Shown piece after piece: positions 54,476-63,455 of a stretch of 64,000 nucleotides of DNA; within the stretch, counting starts at the first letter, position 1, and every line of letters begins with the position of its first letter. Location of the stretch: the NCBI RefSeq assembly GCF_000503775.1, contig NZ_KI629782.1, forward strand, positions 1,418,045 through 1,482,044, given 5' to 3'. The stretch comes from Brevibacillus panacihumi W25. Lineage in GTDB: Bacteria; Bacillota; Bacilli; Brevibacillales; Brevibacillaceae. The notes under the pieces were generated by a model. The model had not been told where the DNA came from. It did not search any database and saw only the letters and a list, made by a program, of their open reading frames with translations. The translations under genes and the position numbers were made by a program.

Positions 54476-55254
54476 CCTTCTTTCACACCTTTTCTATACC
54501 CGTGCGTGAAGGTTTTGTCGTACAGCTTGGAGCGATACTGCTCGCTCTTCTCATGAATATCCGGGTCCAATGCCCAGCCTGCCAGAATCATCGCATGCTT
54601 GCGGATGCCGTGCTTGCCCATGTCTGCATCCAGATTCTCCAGTGTCGTGCGGACGATGAGCTGATCCGGCCAGCTTGCCCGCTGGACTACCGCGACCGGT
54701 GTATCCTCGCGCCAGCCTGCCTCGATCAGCTCGCGGACCACTTTTTTCGTCAGGGTGGCGCTTAAATAGAGCGCGAGTGTGCAGTGATGCTCCGCCAGTG
54801 CTCGCAGATTTTCCCGCTCCGGCACGGGGGTGCGCCCCTCCGCACGCGTCAGGATCAGCGTCTGGGTCAGCTCAGGGATCGTCAGTTCAGCCCCGACAGC
54901 GGCTGCTGCTGCAAAAACAGAGCTTACTCCCGGCACGATTTCCACCTCGACGCCTTCTGCTTTCAGCAGCGCGATTTGTTCCATAATGGCCCCATAGACA
55001 GATGGATCACCTGTATGTAAACGGACGACTGTTTTCCCTGCACGCAGATGGGTCAGCATCAGCTCGACCATCTCTTCGAGGGCCATGCCGGAGCTTTGCA
55101 GCACCTCTGCGTCGGGATTGCCCAGCGCCACCAGTTCTTCATTGACCAACGAATCTGTGTACATGATGACATCTGCCTTTTGCAGCAGCTTCAAGCCTTT
55201 TACTGTAATCAAATCGGGGTCGCCCGGACCCGCTCCTACGATGTACAGCTTCAT
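54472..55254 (-). CDS. cbiF: Cobalt-precorrin-4 C11-methyltransferase
   Basis: A 260-residue SAM-dependent methylase (CobM/CbiF). SAM-loop G-A-G-P-G-D-P-D-L-I-T-V-K-G, M-Y-T-D-S-L-V, R-L-H-T-G-D-P-S-V-Y-G-A, and P-G-V-S-S-V-F-A-A-A-A are present. The product is cobalt-precorrin-5A, the substrate of CbiG encoded next. ATGA overlap with cbiL. Confidence 0.95.
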   Translation of the reverse strand: MKLYIVGAGPGDPDLITVKGLKLLQKADVIMYTDSLVNEELVALGNPDAEVLQSSGMALEEMVELMLTHLRAGKTVVRLHTGDPSVYGAIMEQIALLKAEGVEVEIVPGVSSVFAAAAAVGAELTIPELTQTLILTRAEGRTPVPERENLRALAEHHCTLALYLSATLTKKVVRELIEAGWREDTPVAVVQRASWPDQLIVRTTLENLDADMGKHGIRKHAMILAGWALDPDIHEKSEQYRSKLYDKTFTHGYRKGVKEG

Positions 55255-55967
55255 CCCTTTTTCACCACCATCAGCGTAAGATAGCCAAGCTCCGCGCGCT
55301 CCAGCTCGCGCATATCTGTCCAGACCATTTCCTCGGACGAAGTCACCTTGGTCGCCACGGCCGCTTTGTCTGCGAGTCCCAGCTCCTTCAGCAGGCCGAT
55401 GATCATCGGCAAGACCTTGGCGACCTTCAGGAAGATGACGGTATCGTGACTCTCAATCGCTTGACGCATGGCTTCCCGATCCTCAGTAGCCGGAATGATT
55501 CCGATCTGCTCATCCCCGTCTGCCAAGGGCAGATTAAAGCGGGCTGCAGCACCGAGAAAGGAAGAGACACCGGGAATCGTGACGATCGACACTTCAGGAT
55601 GTGCCGCCTGCATGCCGCGCATCATATGGATGAACGTGCTGTAAAACAAGGGGTCGCCCTCAGTGACGAACGCGACGTCCTTCCCGGCGGAAAGCCGTTC
55701 CCAGACGATTTCCACCGTATTCGTCCACTCGCGCTCCAAAATCTCCGGATCGCGCGTCATCGGGAACACCAGCCCGAGCATTTCCTTGTCCGGCGCGGGC
55801 TTCACGTACATTTCCGCGATCTGGTGCGCGTAGCTTTTGCTGCCCATCCGTTTTTTCGGGTAGGCGATGACCGGCGATTGCTGGAGCAGGCGAAACGCCT
55901 TGACCGTGATCAGCTCGGGATCGCCGGGACCTACTCCCAGTCCGTATAGAGTTCCGATCTTACTCAT
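55251..55967 (-). CDS. cbiL: Cobalt-factor II / precorrin-2 C20-methyltransferase
   Basis: A 238-residue methylase (CobI/CbiL) that adds the C20 methyl. It begins [20 protein letters not shown], with [20 protein letters not shown] and I-P-G-V-S-S-F. The K-K segment after A-Y-P is usual for CbiL. ATG follows GGAGGCAAGTCAG. It overlaps the end of cbiET by eight bases. Confidence 0.95.
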   Translation of the reverse strand: MSKIGTLYGLGVGPGDPELITVKAFRLLQQSPVIAYPKKRMGSKSYAHQIAEMYVKPAPDKEMLGLVFPMTRDPEILEREWTNTVEIVWERLSAGKDVAFVTEGDPLFYSTFIHMMRGMQAAHPEVSIVTIPGVSSFLGAAARFNLPLADGDEQIGIIPATEDREAMRQAIESHDTVIFLKVAKVLPMIIGLLKELGLADKAAVATKVTSSEEMVWTDMRELERAELGYLTLMVVKKG

Positions 55968-57195
55968 CTGACTTGCCTCCTTCTGTCGTCGGCTCTTTGG
56001 CCCATGCGGTAATGATGTAGATCGGGTTCAATGCTTCAAAACGGGTCAGCGACAGGATCGGCTTGCTGCGCGACAGCTGCGCTAGCGTGACCGATGTTTC
56101 AAAGCCTTCCGCCGCCAGTGCCTGTGTCGCGTCGTACAGCGTCTCGATAGTCGCTGCATTCACTACGATTCGGCCTCCCGCACGCAGTCGGGTGCAGCAG
56201 ATGTGCAAAAGCTCTCTTAGTTCGCCGCCGCTTCCGCCGATGAACACCGCATCCGGGTCGGGGAACTGCTCCAAGCCTTGCGGGGCCCGCGCATGAACCA
56301 CCGTCAGATCCGTGCGAAACTTCGCCATGTTCTGGCGGCAATTCTCCAGATCGTCCGCATTCTTTTCCACGCCGTACACTTCTCCGTCTCGGGCGATGCG
56401 CGCTGCTTCGATCGCCACAGAGCCTGTGCAGGTGCCGATGTCCCAGACGATGCTTTTCGTATGTAATTGAAGCTGTGCGATGCTGAGGATGCGCACTTCC
56501 CGCTTCGTGATCAAGCCCTTGTCCGGTTTGCGCTGGGAAAACTCCTCGTCCGCGATGCCCAACGGCCAGACCGGGCTTGGACGCCGCTTTTTCAAGATGA
56601 CGACATTCAGGTCGGAAAAGCGCTGGTCCGCCATCTCCTCCAGGGTGTACCAGCCCGTGCTCTCCTCGGGACTGCCGAGATTTTCCCCGACAAAGGCGTC
56701 GTACTCCGTCATCCCGAAAGCAAGCAGATACTTGGCAATGGCGGCTGGCGTATTTTCCTGATCGGTCAGCAAGGCCACCTTTTCCTTGCCGTCGATGCGC
56801 TGCGCCAACCCTTTGATGCTGCGTCCGTGCACGCTGGCAAATGCCGCGTCCTGCCACGCCTCGCCCATCTTGGCAAAGGCGAGCTGGATCGAACTCAGAT
56901 TCGGGTAAATCTCCACGTTTTGCAGCTTCTTCGCAAGCAAGCTGCCGATTCCGTAAAAAAGCGGATCGCCCGAGGCAAGGATAACGGTCTTGCGCGTCTC
57001 GGTGCGAAGCTCCTCCACCATAGCGGATAGCCCGCCCTTCAGCACTCTCTTCTCCCCGGTATGCTCGGGAAAAAAGGAGAGATGCCGTTCCCCTCCAATC
57101 AAAAGCTCGCATTCCTCAATCCATGTCCGATACAAGGGCAACAAGCTCGTTTGCCCGTCATCCCCGATGCCGATCACCTTCATCGTCTGTGTCAT
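55960..57195 (-). CDS. cbiET: Fused cobalt-precorrin-7 C5-methyltransferase / precorrin-6B C15-methyltransferase
   Basis: A 411-residue fusion (CobL type). Residues 1-205 are CbiE, a tetrapyrrole methylase ([19 protein letters not shown]). Residues 215-411 are CbiT, a class I methyltransferase ([22 protein letters not shown]). Together they methylate C5 and C15 and decarboxylate the acetate at C12. The start at 57195 lies 38 bases inside cbiD; an ATG at 57183 is an alternative. Confidence 0.94.
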   Translation of the reverse strand: MTQTMKVIGIGDDGQTSLLPLYRTWIEECELLIGGERHLSFFPEHTGEKRVLKGGLSAMVEELRTETRKTVILASGDPLFYGIGSLLAKKLQNVEIYPNLSSIQLAFAKMGEAWQDAAFASVHGRSIKGLAQRIDGKEKVALLTDQENTPAAIAKYLLAFGMTEYDAFVGENLGSPEESTGWYTLEEMADQRFSDLNVVILKKRRPSPVWPLGIADEEFSQRKPDKGLITKREVRILSIAQLQLHTKSIVWDIGTCTGSVAIEAARIARDGEVYGVEKNADDLENCRQNMAKFRTDLTVVHARAPQGLEQFPDPDAVFIGGSGGELRELLHICCTRLRAGGRIVVNAATIETLYDATQALAAEGFETSVTLAQLSRSKPILSLTRFEALNPIYIITAWAKEPTTEGGKSDE

Positions 57196-58294
57196 GCAAC
57201 GTCACCCTTCCCAACAGGGACCCTTTCATCGTAATGATCATCGTCTCGATCTCCATGCCGCCGCCGACTTCCTTCAGGGCGGCCCGGCAGCAATTCTCGC
57301 CCATTTTTTCAAAAAAGGCCGGGGTATCTGCCATCAGATCTCCCACCTGTGAGGCAGTGTTGGCCCCTTTGATTTGCTCCACGAGCTCGTCGCCGGCTCC
57401 TGCCTCCTCGGCCATCTGCGCGAGAAAGTCGAAATCGACTGGGGCGCTCTTGGAGTGGACCATCATGACGCCCTGCGCCACTTTGGAGAACTTGCCCATC
57501 ATCCCAACCAGCGTCACTTTTTTCATCTGCTTGCGCTTGCACTGCTGCAGGGCGAAGCCGACAAAATCGCCCATCTCGACGAAGGCTTCCTCCGACAGCT
57601 CGGGATACATCTCCATTCCGAAGGACTCGGATTTTCCTCCCGTCGACAAAACGATGTGGTCGCAGCCCGCTTCCTTGGCTACATTGATGGCCTGCGCCAC
57701 GCTCGCTTTATAGGCAGAAGTGGAAAACGGCACCACGATGCCGCGCGTCCCGAGAATCGAGATGCCGCCGAGAATCCCGAGTCTGCCGTTCAAGGTTTTC
57801 TTGGCGATCTCCTCGCCTGCCGGGACCGAGATGACGATCTTGATGCCCCGCTCGATCTCATACTGGTCGAGGATGGCCTGTGCGGTCTCCCGAATCATTT
57901 TGCGCGGGACCGGATTGATCGCTGCTTCGCCGATCGGCACCGGAAGCCCCGGCTTGGTCACGCGTCCTACTCCGATACCGCCATCCAGCACAATGCCCGG
58001 CTCGTCCAGCCATTCCACGCGGCTTTCGATCAAAGCGCCATGGGTCGCATCTGGGTCGTCTCCGCCGTCTTTGATCGTTCCGGTCACAGCCTTGCGCTCG
58101 TCGAACTCGCAACGCTCCATCTGGAAGGTCACGTCCTCGCCAATCGGCAAACGGATCGTGGCTTGCTGTTGCGGCTCCTGCGTAATCAGGGCGACCAGGG
58201 CAGCTTTCGTCGCTGCCGTGGCGCAAGCCCCTGTCGTATAGCCGTGACGGAGCGGTTTAGCTTCTTTTTCATCCTTCGCTGCCATCGCCGCCAT
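57158..58294 (-). CDS. cbiD: Cobalt-precorrin-5B C1-methyltransferase
   Basis: A 378-residue methyltransferase that adds the C1 methyl in the cobalt-early route. It has the family start [41 protein letters not shown], and V-P-A-G-E-E-I-A. The start is ATG at 58294 or 58285. The unusual 38-base overlap with cbiET suggests coupled translation. Confidence 0.94.
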   Translation of the reverse strand: MAAMAAKDEKEAKPLRHGYTTGACATAATKAALVALITQEPQQQATIRLPIGEDVTFQMERCEFDERKAVTGTIKDGGDDPDATHGALIESRVEWLDEPGIVLDGGIGVGRVTKPGLPVPIGEAAINPVPRKMIRETAQAILDQYEIERGIKIVISVPAGEEIAKKTLNGRLGILGGISILGTRGIVVPFSTSAYKASVAQAINVAKEAGCDHIVLSTGGKSESFGMEMYPELSEEAFVEMGDFVGFALQQCKRKQMKKVTLVGMMGKFSKVAQGVMMVHSKSAPVDFDFLAQMAEEAGAGDELVEQIKGANTASQVGDLMADTPAFFEKMGENCCRAALKEVGGGMEIETMIITMKGSLLGRVTLHDTDDEGDRHRG

Positions 58295-58296
58295 CC

Positions 58297-58947
58297 TTAC
58301 CCCAACCGTTCCGCCAGCAGCGAGATCGCATTCAGGGCAGCCACCGTCACCGGACTGCCGCCTTTGCGCCCGATATTGGTAATAAATGGTATATCCAGCT
58401 TCGCCAGCTCTTCCTTGGACTCAGCTGCCGAAACAAAACCGACAGGCATCCCGATAATCAATCCCGGCTTGGCTTCTCCTTCTTTCACCAGACGAATCAG
58501 CTCCAGGAGGGCAGTGGGCGCATTGCCGATGCAGAAGATGCCGCCCTCTGCTTCCTTGATCGCCTTGCGCATGGAGATAATGGCGCGCGTCGTGTTGAGG
58601 CGTTTTGCTTCTTCCATCACGTCGCGGTCGGAGATATATACTTTCACCTCTCCGCCGTATTTCTCGATCCGGTTTTTGCTGATGCCGACCTGCACCATCT
58701 GCACGTCTGCCACGACGATTTTGCCGCTGCGGATCGCGCTGATCCCTGCCTGTACCGCATCCGGGTGAAACACGAGGCTGCGTCCCAGATCGAAGTCCGC
58801 CGAGGCGTGAATCACACGCTGCACGACCTTGTACTGCTCCTCGGAAAACGGATGCTCCCCTAGCTCGTCCGTAATGATCTGAAAGCTCATGTCTTCGATT
58901 TCCTGCGGCTGCACCGTTAGGGGTTTGAAATCCGTGCGAAAATCCAT
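58297..58947 (-). CDS. cbiC: Cobalt-precorrin-8 / precorrin-8X methylmutase
   Basis: A 216-residue enzyme that shifts the methyl from C11 to C12 to give (cobalt-)cobyrinate. The catalytic His is in R-V-I-H-A-S-A-D-F-D (about 46), with F-H-P-D-A-V, D-V-Q-M-V-Q-V-G and I-G-N-A-P-T-A-L. The ATG at 58947 is spaced nine bases from AGGAGG; ATG at 58953 is too close. It overlaps the stop of cbiJ. Confidence 0.95.
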   Translation of the reverse strand: MDFRTDFKPLTVQPQEIEDMSFQIITDELGEHPFSEEQYKVVQRVIHASADFDLGRSLVFHPDAVQAGISAIRSGKIVVADVQMVQVGISKNRIEKYGGEVKVYISDRDVMEEAKRLNTTRAIISMRKAIKEAEGGIFCIGNAPTALLELIRLVKEGEAKPGLIIGMPVGFVSAAESKEELAKLDIPFITNIGRKGGSPVTVAALNAISLLAERLG

Positions 58948-58949
58948 TG

Positions 58950-59723
58950 TCATTTTCCTCCTGTCACTTGGTTGAGTTGGTTCAATACGCTGTCATAATC
59001 CGAAAACTTTTCTCCGTATTCGATCTTAGGGCGGCCGATGACAATCGTCTCGATGCCCATTTCCAGCGCGGCTTCCACCTTCTCATCGAAAGCGCCGACC
59101 TTGCCGCTCTCCTTGGTGATCATCAGCGTGACTTTGTAGTGGTCATAGAGCGCCTTGTTGAGCTCCTTGGAAAATGGACCTTGCATCGCGACGATGTTCT
59201 TCTGCGCAAGCCCCAGCTCCTCGCATTTTTGCATATTGTCGAGGCGCGGGAGCATCCGGGCGACCAAGGTCGTATCCGGCAGCCCCAGCAGGCGGTCTGT
59301 AAAAATCTTCAGCGTCTTGCTTCCGGTCGTCAGCATGATCACGCCTTTTTTCTCTGCCGCGAGCTCTGCCGCCTGCACGTAATCCTCCACGACGATCAGC
59401 TTCTCGCTCCCTGGGGCGGACAGGCTTTCCCGCTCGTAGCGGATATACGGAACTCCCGCCTCCTGTGCCGCTGCCATGGCATTTTTCGAGGCTTCCTCTG
59501 CGAATGGATGGGTAGCGTCTACCACGCAGCGAATGCCTTTTTCGGCGATCAGACTGATGAGATCCTGCGCGGTCAATCTTCCCACTTGGACGGGAAGGCC
59601 TGCTTCCTCCATACTCTTCGCGGCGCTGTCGGTCACAACGGTACTCAACAGTTCATACCCCGTCTCCTTGATGCGAACCGCCAACTCGCGGGCGTCGCTC
59701 GTCCCGGCCAGTACCAGAATCAT
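58950..59723 (-). CDS. cbiJ: Cobalt-precorrin-6A / precorrin-6A reductase
   Basis: A 257-residue NAD(P)H-dependent reductase (CobK/CbiJ) of the corrin ring. It begins I-L-V-L-A-G-T-S-D-A-R-E-L-A, and contains V-V-D-A-T-H-P-F-A-E-E-A-S-K-N-A, Y-I-R-Y-E-R, L-L-T-T-G-S-K and S-G-K-V-G-A-F-D-E-K. ATG follows GTAGGAGGGACCTGAA. It lies between cbiX and cbiC. Confidence 0.94.
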   Translation of the reverse strand: MILVLAGTSDARELAVRIKETGYELLSTVVTDSAAKSMEEAGLPVQVGRLTAQDLISLIAEKGIRCVVDATHPFAEEASKNAMAAAQEAGVPYIRYERESLSAPGSEKLIVVEDYVQAAELAAEKKGVIMLTTGSKTLKIFTDRLLGLPDTTLVARMLPRLDNMQKCEELGLAQKNIVAMQGPFSKELNKALYDHYKVTLMITKESGKVGAFDEKVEAALEMGIETIVIGRPKIEYGEKFSDYDSVLNQLNQVTGGK

Positions 59724-59735
59724 TTCAGGTCCCTC

Positions 59736-60629
59736 CTACTTGGTCACATGCTTGTGGTCATGGTCGTGGTGGTGATGGTCGTGGTCGTGGTCGTGGTCAT
59801 GGTGATGCCCATGATGATGGTGATCGATATGCTCCATCGCGGCCAGTCTGTACTGACAGGTGTCGCAGTTCAGCTTGACCTCGCCGTGCAGCGCTTCCTC
59901 CACGCGATCCTTCAAGACTTCTTTCAAAAGCGGATGGAAGCCGAAATACTCCGCCAGGGTGAATTGCGCTTCCGGGTATTGCGCACGGAACTGCTCTAAT
60001 TGATCCGCCATGCGCTTGATCAACACCCCGGTGAACAGGAAATACGGCAGAACCACCACATGCTTGGCTCCCAGCTTGAGGCAACGCTCGATCCCTTCCT
60101 GGTACAGCGGGAACGTCACGCCCATAAAAGCCGTTTCCACCCATTTCGCCTTCCAGCGCTCCCAGAAGAGTCGGGACATTTTGTAAATATCGCTGTTGGC
60201 GTCCGCGTCGCTGCTGCCGCGTCCGATGACCAACACCGCCAGATCCTCGTGCTCCTCGCCAGAAGCGAAGCCCGCTTCCTCCATGCGCGTCGCCAGGATG
60301 TTCAGCACTTCCTCATGAATGCCGATGGGGCGACCGTAGATGAACTGTACATGCGGATACAGCTCTTTGGCTTCATCAATCGCGGCTGGAATGTGGATTT
60401 TGGCGTGTCCCGCCGAGAACAAAATGATCGGGATGACGGCTACGCGGGTCGCTCCTCGTTTGACACAAGCGCTGAGTCCCTGCAGCATATCCGGGCGTTC
60501 AAATTCCAAAAAGCATGTCTCGATAATCGGAACATCGATTTCTGGCGCCAATCCGTTTACAAACTGACGAATTTCTTCATTTCCTTCTGGATCTTTACTT
60601 CCGTGACCAACGAATAGGACTGCATCCAT
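59736..60629 (-). CDS. cbiX: Sirohydrochlorin cobaltochelatase, long form with His-rich tail
   Basis: A 297-residue two-domain chelatase that inserts cobalt into sirohydrochlorin. The first domain starts L-F-V-G-H-G-S-K-D-P, the second V-L-V-I-G-R-G-S-S-D. After them come C-D-T-C, the motif reported to hold a 4Fe-4S centre in Bacillus megaterium CbiX-L, and a tail of about 30 residues made almost entirely of His and Asp that should bind metal. Start at 60629 preferred because AGGGGGA is well spaced; ATG at 60635 is also in frame. Commits the operon to the cobalt-early route. Confidence 0.95.
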   Translation of the reverse strand: MDAVLFVGHGSKDPEGNEEIRQFVNGLAPEIDVPIIETCFLEFERPDMLQGLSACVKRGATRVAVIPIILFSAGHAKIHIPAAIDEAKELYPHVQFIYGRPIGIHEEVLNILATRMEEAGFASGEEHEDLAVLVIGRGSSDADANSDIYKMSRLFWERWKAKWVETAFMGVTFPLYQEGIERCLKLGAKHVVVLPYFLFTGVLIKRMADQLEQFRAQYPEAQFTLAEYFGFHPLLKEVLKDRVEEALHGEVKLNCDTCQYRLAAMEHIDHHHHGHHHDHDHDHDHHHHDHDHKHVTK

Positions 60630-60650
60630 TTCCATTCCCCCTGCTTTCTT

Positions 60651-62432
60651 TTAATCGCCGCATGCGGCATTTTCGATCTCAAACTTGGCCGGCTCGCGCC
60701 ATGTGAAGCCTTCCAGCTCCCCGACTCGTTGGAAAAACTTGTGAAAACGTTCATTCGGGAAGGCTTCTTTTGCAAATCGCGTCACGATTCGCTCGACAAG
60801 CGGCACGATCTCTTCTTTGGGGATGCCCTCTGCGACCGGAATGCCGGAGTGGGCGTTTCTTCCCACCGTTTTGGCTCCCAGGAAAAGGTCGAATTTGCCT
60901 TTGCGGAAAACGATTCCGATGTCCTCCGTCACTGCCTGGTAGCAGGCCATGCCGCATCCGTTGAAGCCGATGCGCGTCTCTTTCGGCATCTGCTTGCCGC
61001 CGAGGATACGTTGTAGCTCCTCCGCATACGGGATGCCGTCTTTTTTCTCGCCGTCGCAAAAATCGCAAGCCTTTACCTGCAGCACATCACCTGTCGGGCT
61101 GAGCGTAAGCCCCGCCTCACGCAGGCGTCCTGTCACGCTTTCCGGGTCCGCTGTCGAGACTCGCAAAATCATCTGATGATGCGGTGTATACTCGATTTCG
61201 CCCTTCTCCCCCGCCACTTCTGCAAGGACCATCATCTGCTGGGGAGTAATCTTTTTATTGGCGACACCGGGGCTGACCGCGCACTCGAATATCATCTCCG
61301 GAACGAAGGATTCTACGGATCGGATGGCTGCGCCTGAAGAAGCTGTCGTATCGACAACCACCCCATTGGCTTCATCCACCATACGCAGTGCCTGCGTCGC
61401 CCAATCGAGCGGTGTTGGCGAATGCTCTTGAACGGTCGGGGTTTGCGCCTCGGCAGTCGGCATAGCCAGCGTGGCGACAGCCGTACCCGCTGCAGAAGTC
61501 GGCACTGGCTGAGCGGTGGCTGGTTCCTTCGCGGCAGGTGCAGGCGTAGAATACATCGCTCGCGGTGCCTGCTGAATCTCAGCCTTTTCTCCCGATTCTG
61601 CCGCTTCCAAAGACCATGGCTCGTTTTCCACCCGAAGACGCTGATGCGGCTTCAATGGCTGTTCGTCCGAGGACAAGGTATATTTGCGCTGATAGCCGCG
61701 CGGCGTAATCATTTTGCCATCGTAGACAAATGTAGAGGAGTTCCCGATGATCACCGTCGTCAGCATGCCGATGTCATGCTCCAGCATCTGCGCCAGGGTA
61801 GTGACGACGACATGCTCCCGATCACGATAGGCGCTCTTTACGATCCCGACAGGGGTATCTGGCGAGCGGTACTGCAAAAGAATCCGCTGCGCTTCGACGA
61901 TCTGCCTCGTGCGCCGTCCGCTGCGCGGGTTGTACAGGGCGATGACAAAGTCCGCCATGCCAGCCGCATCGATGCGTCTCGCGATCAGATCCCATGGCGT
62001 CAAATGGTCGCTCAGACTGATCGTGCAGGCATCGTGCATGATCGGTGCGCCAAGAATCGCTCCGCAGGAGTTGATCGCCGAAATTCCCGGAATCACTTCC
62101 AGCTCGACGCCAGTCGCCTGTTTCCAGCCTTTCTCCACCAGCACCTCGTAGACCAGACCGGCCATGCCGTATACGCCCGCGTCCCCGCTGGAGATGACAG
62201 CCACCTTTTTGCCTTCCTCTTCCGCCTGGCGGACGGCTTCCCGCGCACGCGTCACTTCCTCCGTCATCCCGGTACTGACGATCTCCTGATCCGTGAGCAA
62301 ATCCCGGATCAGATCCACATAGGTGGAGTAGCCGATGATCACATCGCTCTCCTCGATCGCTTCCCGCGCCCGTTTGGTGATATGCTCAAAACTGCCCGGA
62401 CCAAACCCGATCACAAACAACTTGCCTTTCAT
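60651..62432 (-). CDS. cbiH: Cobalt-factor III methyltransferase CbiH60, fused to a sulfite-reductase-like domain
   Basis: A 593-residue fusion. Residues 1-250 are the C17 methylase (G-F-G-P-G, S-S-G-D-A-G-V-Y-G-M-A-G, G-I-S-A-I-N-S-C-G), which methylates and contracts the ring. A Pro/Ala/Thr linker (about 270-345) follows. The C-terminal 240 residues are a nitrite/sulfite-reductase-like domain with cysteines in A-C-D-F-C-D-G and G-C-G-M-A-C-Y, as in CobG and the CbiH60 of Bacillus megaterium, which carries an Fe-S centre. Start at 62432 follows GAGGAGG. It may let ring contraction work under different redox conditions. Confidence 0.93.
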   Translation of the reverse strand: MKGKLFVIGFGPGSFEHITKRAREAIEESDVIIGYSTYVDLIRDLLTDQEIVSTGMTEEVTRAREAVRQAEEEGKKVAVISSGDAGVYGMAGLVYEVLVEKGWKQATGVELEVIPGISAINSCGAILGAPIMHDACTISLSDHLTPWDLIARRIDAAGMADFVIALYNPRSGRRTRQIVEAQRILLQYRSPDTPVGIVKSAYRDREHVVVTTLAQMLEHDIGMLTTVIIGNSSTFVYDGKMITPRGYQRKYTLSSDEQPLKPHQRLRVENEPWSLEAAESGEKAEIQQAPRAMYSTPAPAAKEPATAQPVPTSAAGTAVATLAMPTAEAQTPTVQEHSPTPLDWATQALRMVDEANGVVVDTTASSGAAIRSVESFVPEMIFECAVSPGVANKKITPQQMMVLAEVAGEKGEIEYTPHHQMILRVSTADPESVTGRLREAGLTLSPTGDVLQVKACDFCDGEKKDGIPYAEELQRILGGKQMPKETRIGFNGCGMACYQAVTEDIGIVFRKGKFDLFLGAKTVGRNAHSGIPVAEGIPKEEIVPLVERIVTRFAKEAFPNERFHKFFQRVGELEGFTWREPAKFEIENAACGD

Positions 62433-62479
62433 ACGGATGAACCTCCTCTTTTCCAAAGGTGCTTTTTCTTAGCACGAAC

Positions 62480-63436
62480 TCAACCAAGCCATGCGGCGAT
62501 TCCCAGACATACCAGAAGGCACAGCAGGGATGCGCCGTACATCAAGCGCACCGTCATGCGTATGTCTTCGGGGCGCAGCGGGCGACGCGCATCCCCCAGT
62601 CTGGCACGCTCCGACGGGACGCCCTGGTATGTATTCAATCCGCCCAACTGGACGCCCAAGGCTCCGGCGACAGCCGCTTCCGGCAATCCGCTGTTGGGGC
62701 TGGGATGCAAGTGCGCATCCCTGCGGATGATCTGCCAGCTCTGCCGGACATCCAGGCGCAAAAGCCAGCTTGCCGCGAGCAGCAAAAGGGCGGTCAACCT
62801 CGCCGGGATATAATTGGCGACGTCGTCGAAACGAGCGGACGCCCAGCCCAGATTTCGGTATTTTTCGTTCTTGTAGCCCAGCATCGAGTCCAGCGTGTTC
62901 GTCGCCCGATAGGCCATCGCGAGCGGCGCGCCGCCGATCGCCGCGTAGATGAGCGGAGAGACGATGGCGTCCACGATGTTTTCCGCGACGGTCTCCACTG
63001 CGCCGCGGCAAATCTCCGCCTCATCCAGATGCTCGGTATCCCTCCCGACCACCATCGAGAGCGAGCGCCGAGCTGCTGGGATGTCGCCTGCCTGCAAATG
63101 GCGCATGATCTCCAGACCCGCATCCGCCAGTCCTTTGGTCGCGATCGTGGTGGAAATCAGCCAGGCTGACAAAGCGAAGGACAGCCATGGCGATACCAGC
63201 GCCCCTGCCCAGATGATCAGCCAGACAACTGCGTAGCTCCCGGCTACGATCAGCAGCGGAAACAACACGCCTCCCGCTTTGAGATGCTTTTCTTGTTTGA
63301 CACAAGTCCGGATCAACCATTCCAGCCGTGAGATCCACCAGCCGATGATTACCACCGGATGCGGGAGACTTCGCGGATCGCCCACGACCCTGTCGATCAA
63401 ATAGGCGGTCACGAGCACCCACGCCGCTTCATTCAT
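62480..63436 (-). CDS. cbiB: Adenosylcobinamide-phosphate synthase
   Basis: A 318-residue membrane protein (CobD of aerobic organisms) that attaches aminopropanol phosphate to adenosylcobyric acid. It has D-R-V-V-G-D-P-R-S-L-P-H-P-V-V (15-29), G-R-D-T-E-H-L-D-E, the conserved A-E-N-I-V-D-A-I-V-S-P, and Y-R-A-T-N-T-L-D-S-M-L-G-Y. Several helices. It lies between cbiH and the phosphatase gene. Confidence 0.94.
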   Translation of the reverse strand: MNEAAWVLVTAYLIDRVVGDPRSLPHPVVIIGWWISRLEWLIRTCVKQEKHLKAGGVLFPLLIVAGSYAVVWLIIWAGALVSPWLSFALSAWLISTTIATKGLADAGLEIMRHLQAGDIPAARRSLSMVVGRDTEHLDEAEICRGAVETVAENIVDAIVSPLIYAAIGGAPLAMAYRATNTLDSMLGYKNEKYRNLGWASARFDDVANYIPARLTALLLLAASWLLRLDVRQSWQIIRRDAHLHPSPNSGLPEAAVAGALGVQLGGLNTYQGVPSERARLGDARRPLRPEDIRMTVRLMYGASLLCLLVCLGIAAWLG

Positions 63437-63455
63437 CTGTCATTCTCCCTCTCTT

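Noticed and set aside
59752-59830. Triplet repeat tract read as a regulatory repeat
   Set aside because: It is in frame within cbiX and fully explained by the His/Asp tail.
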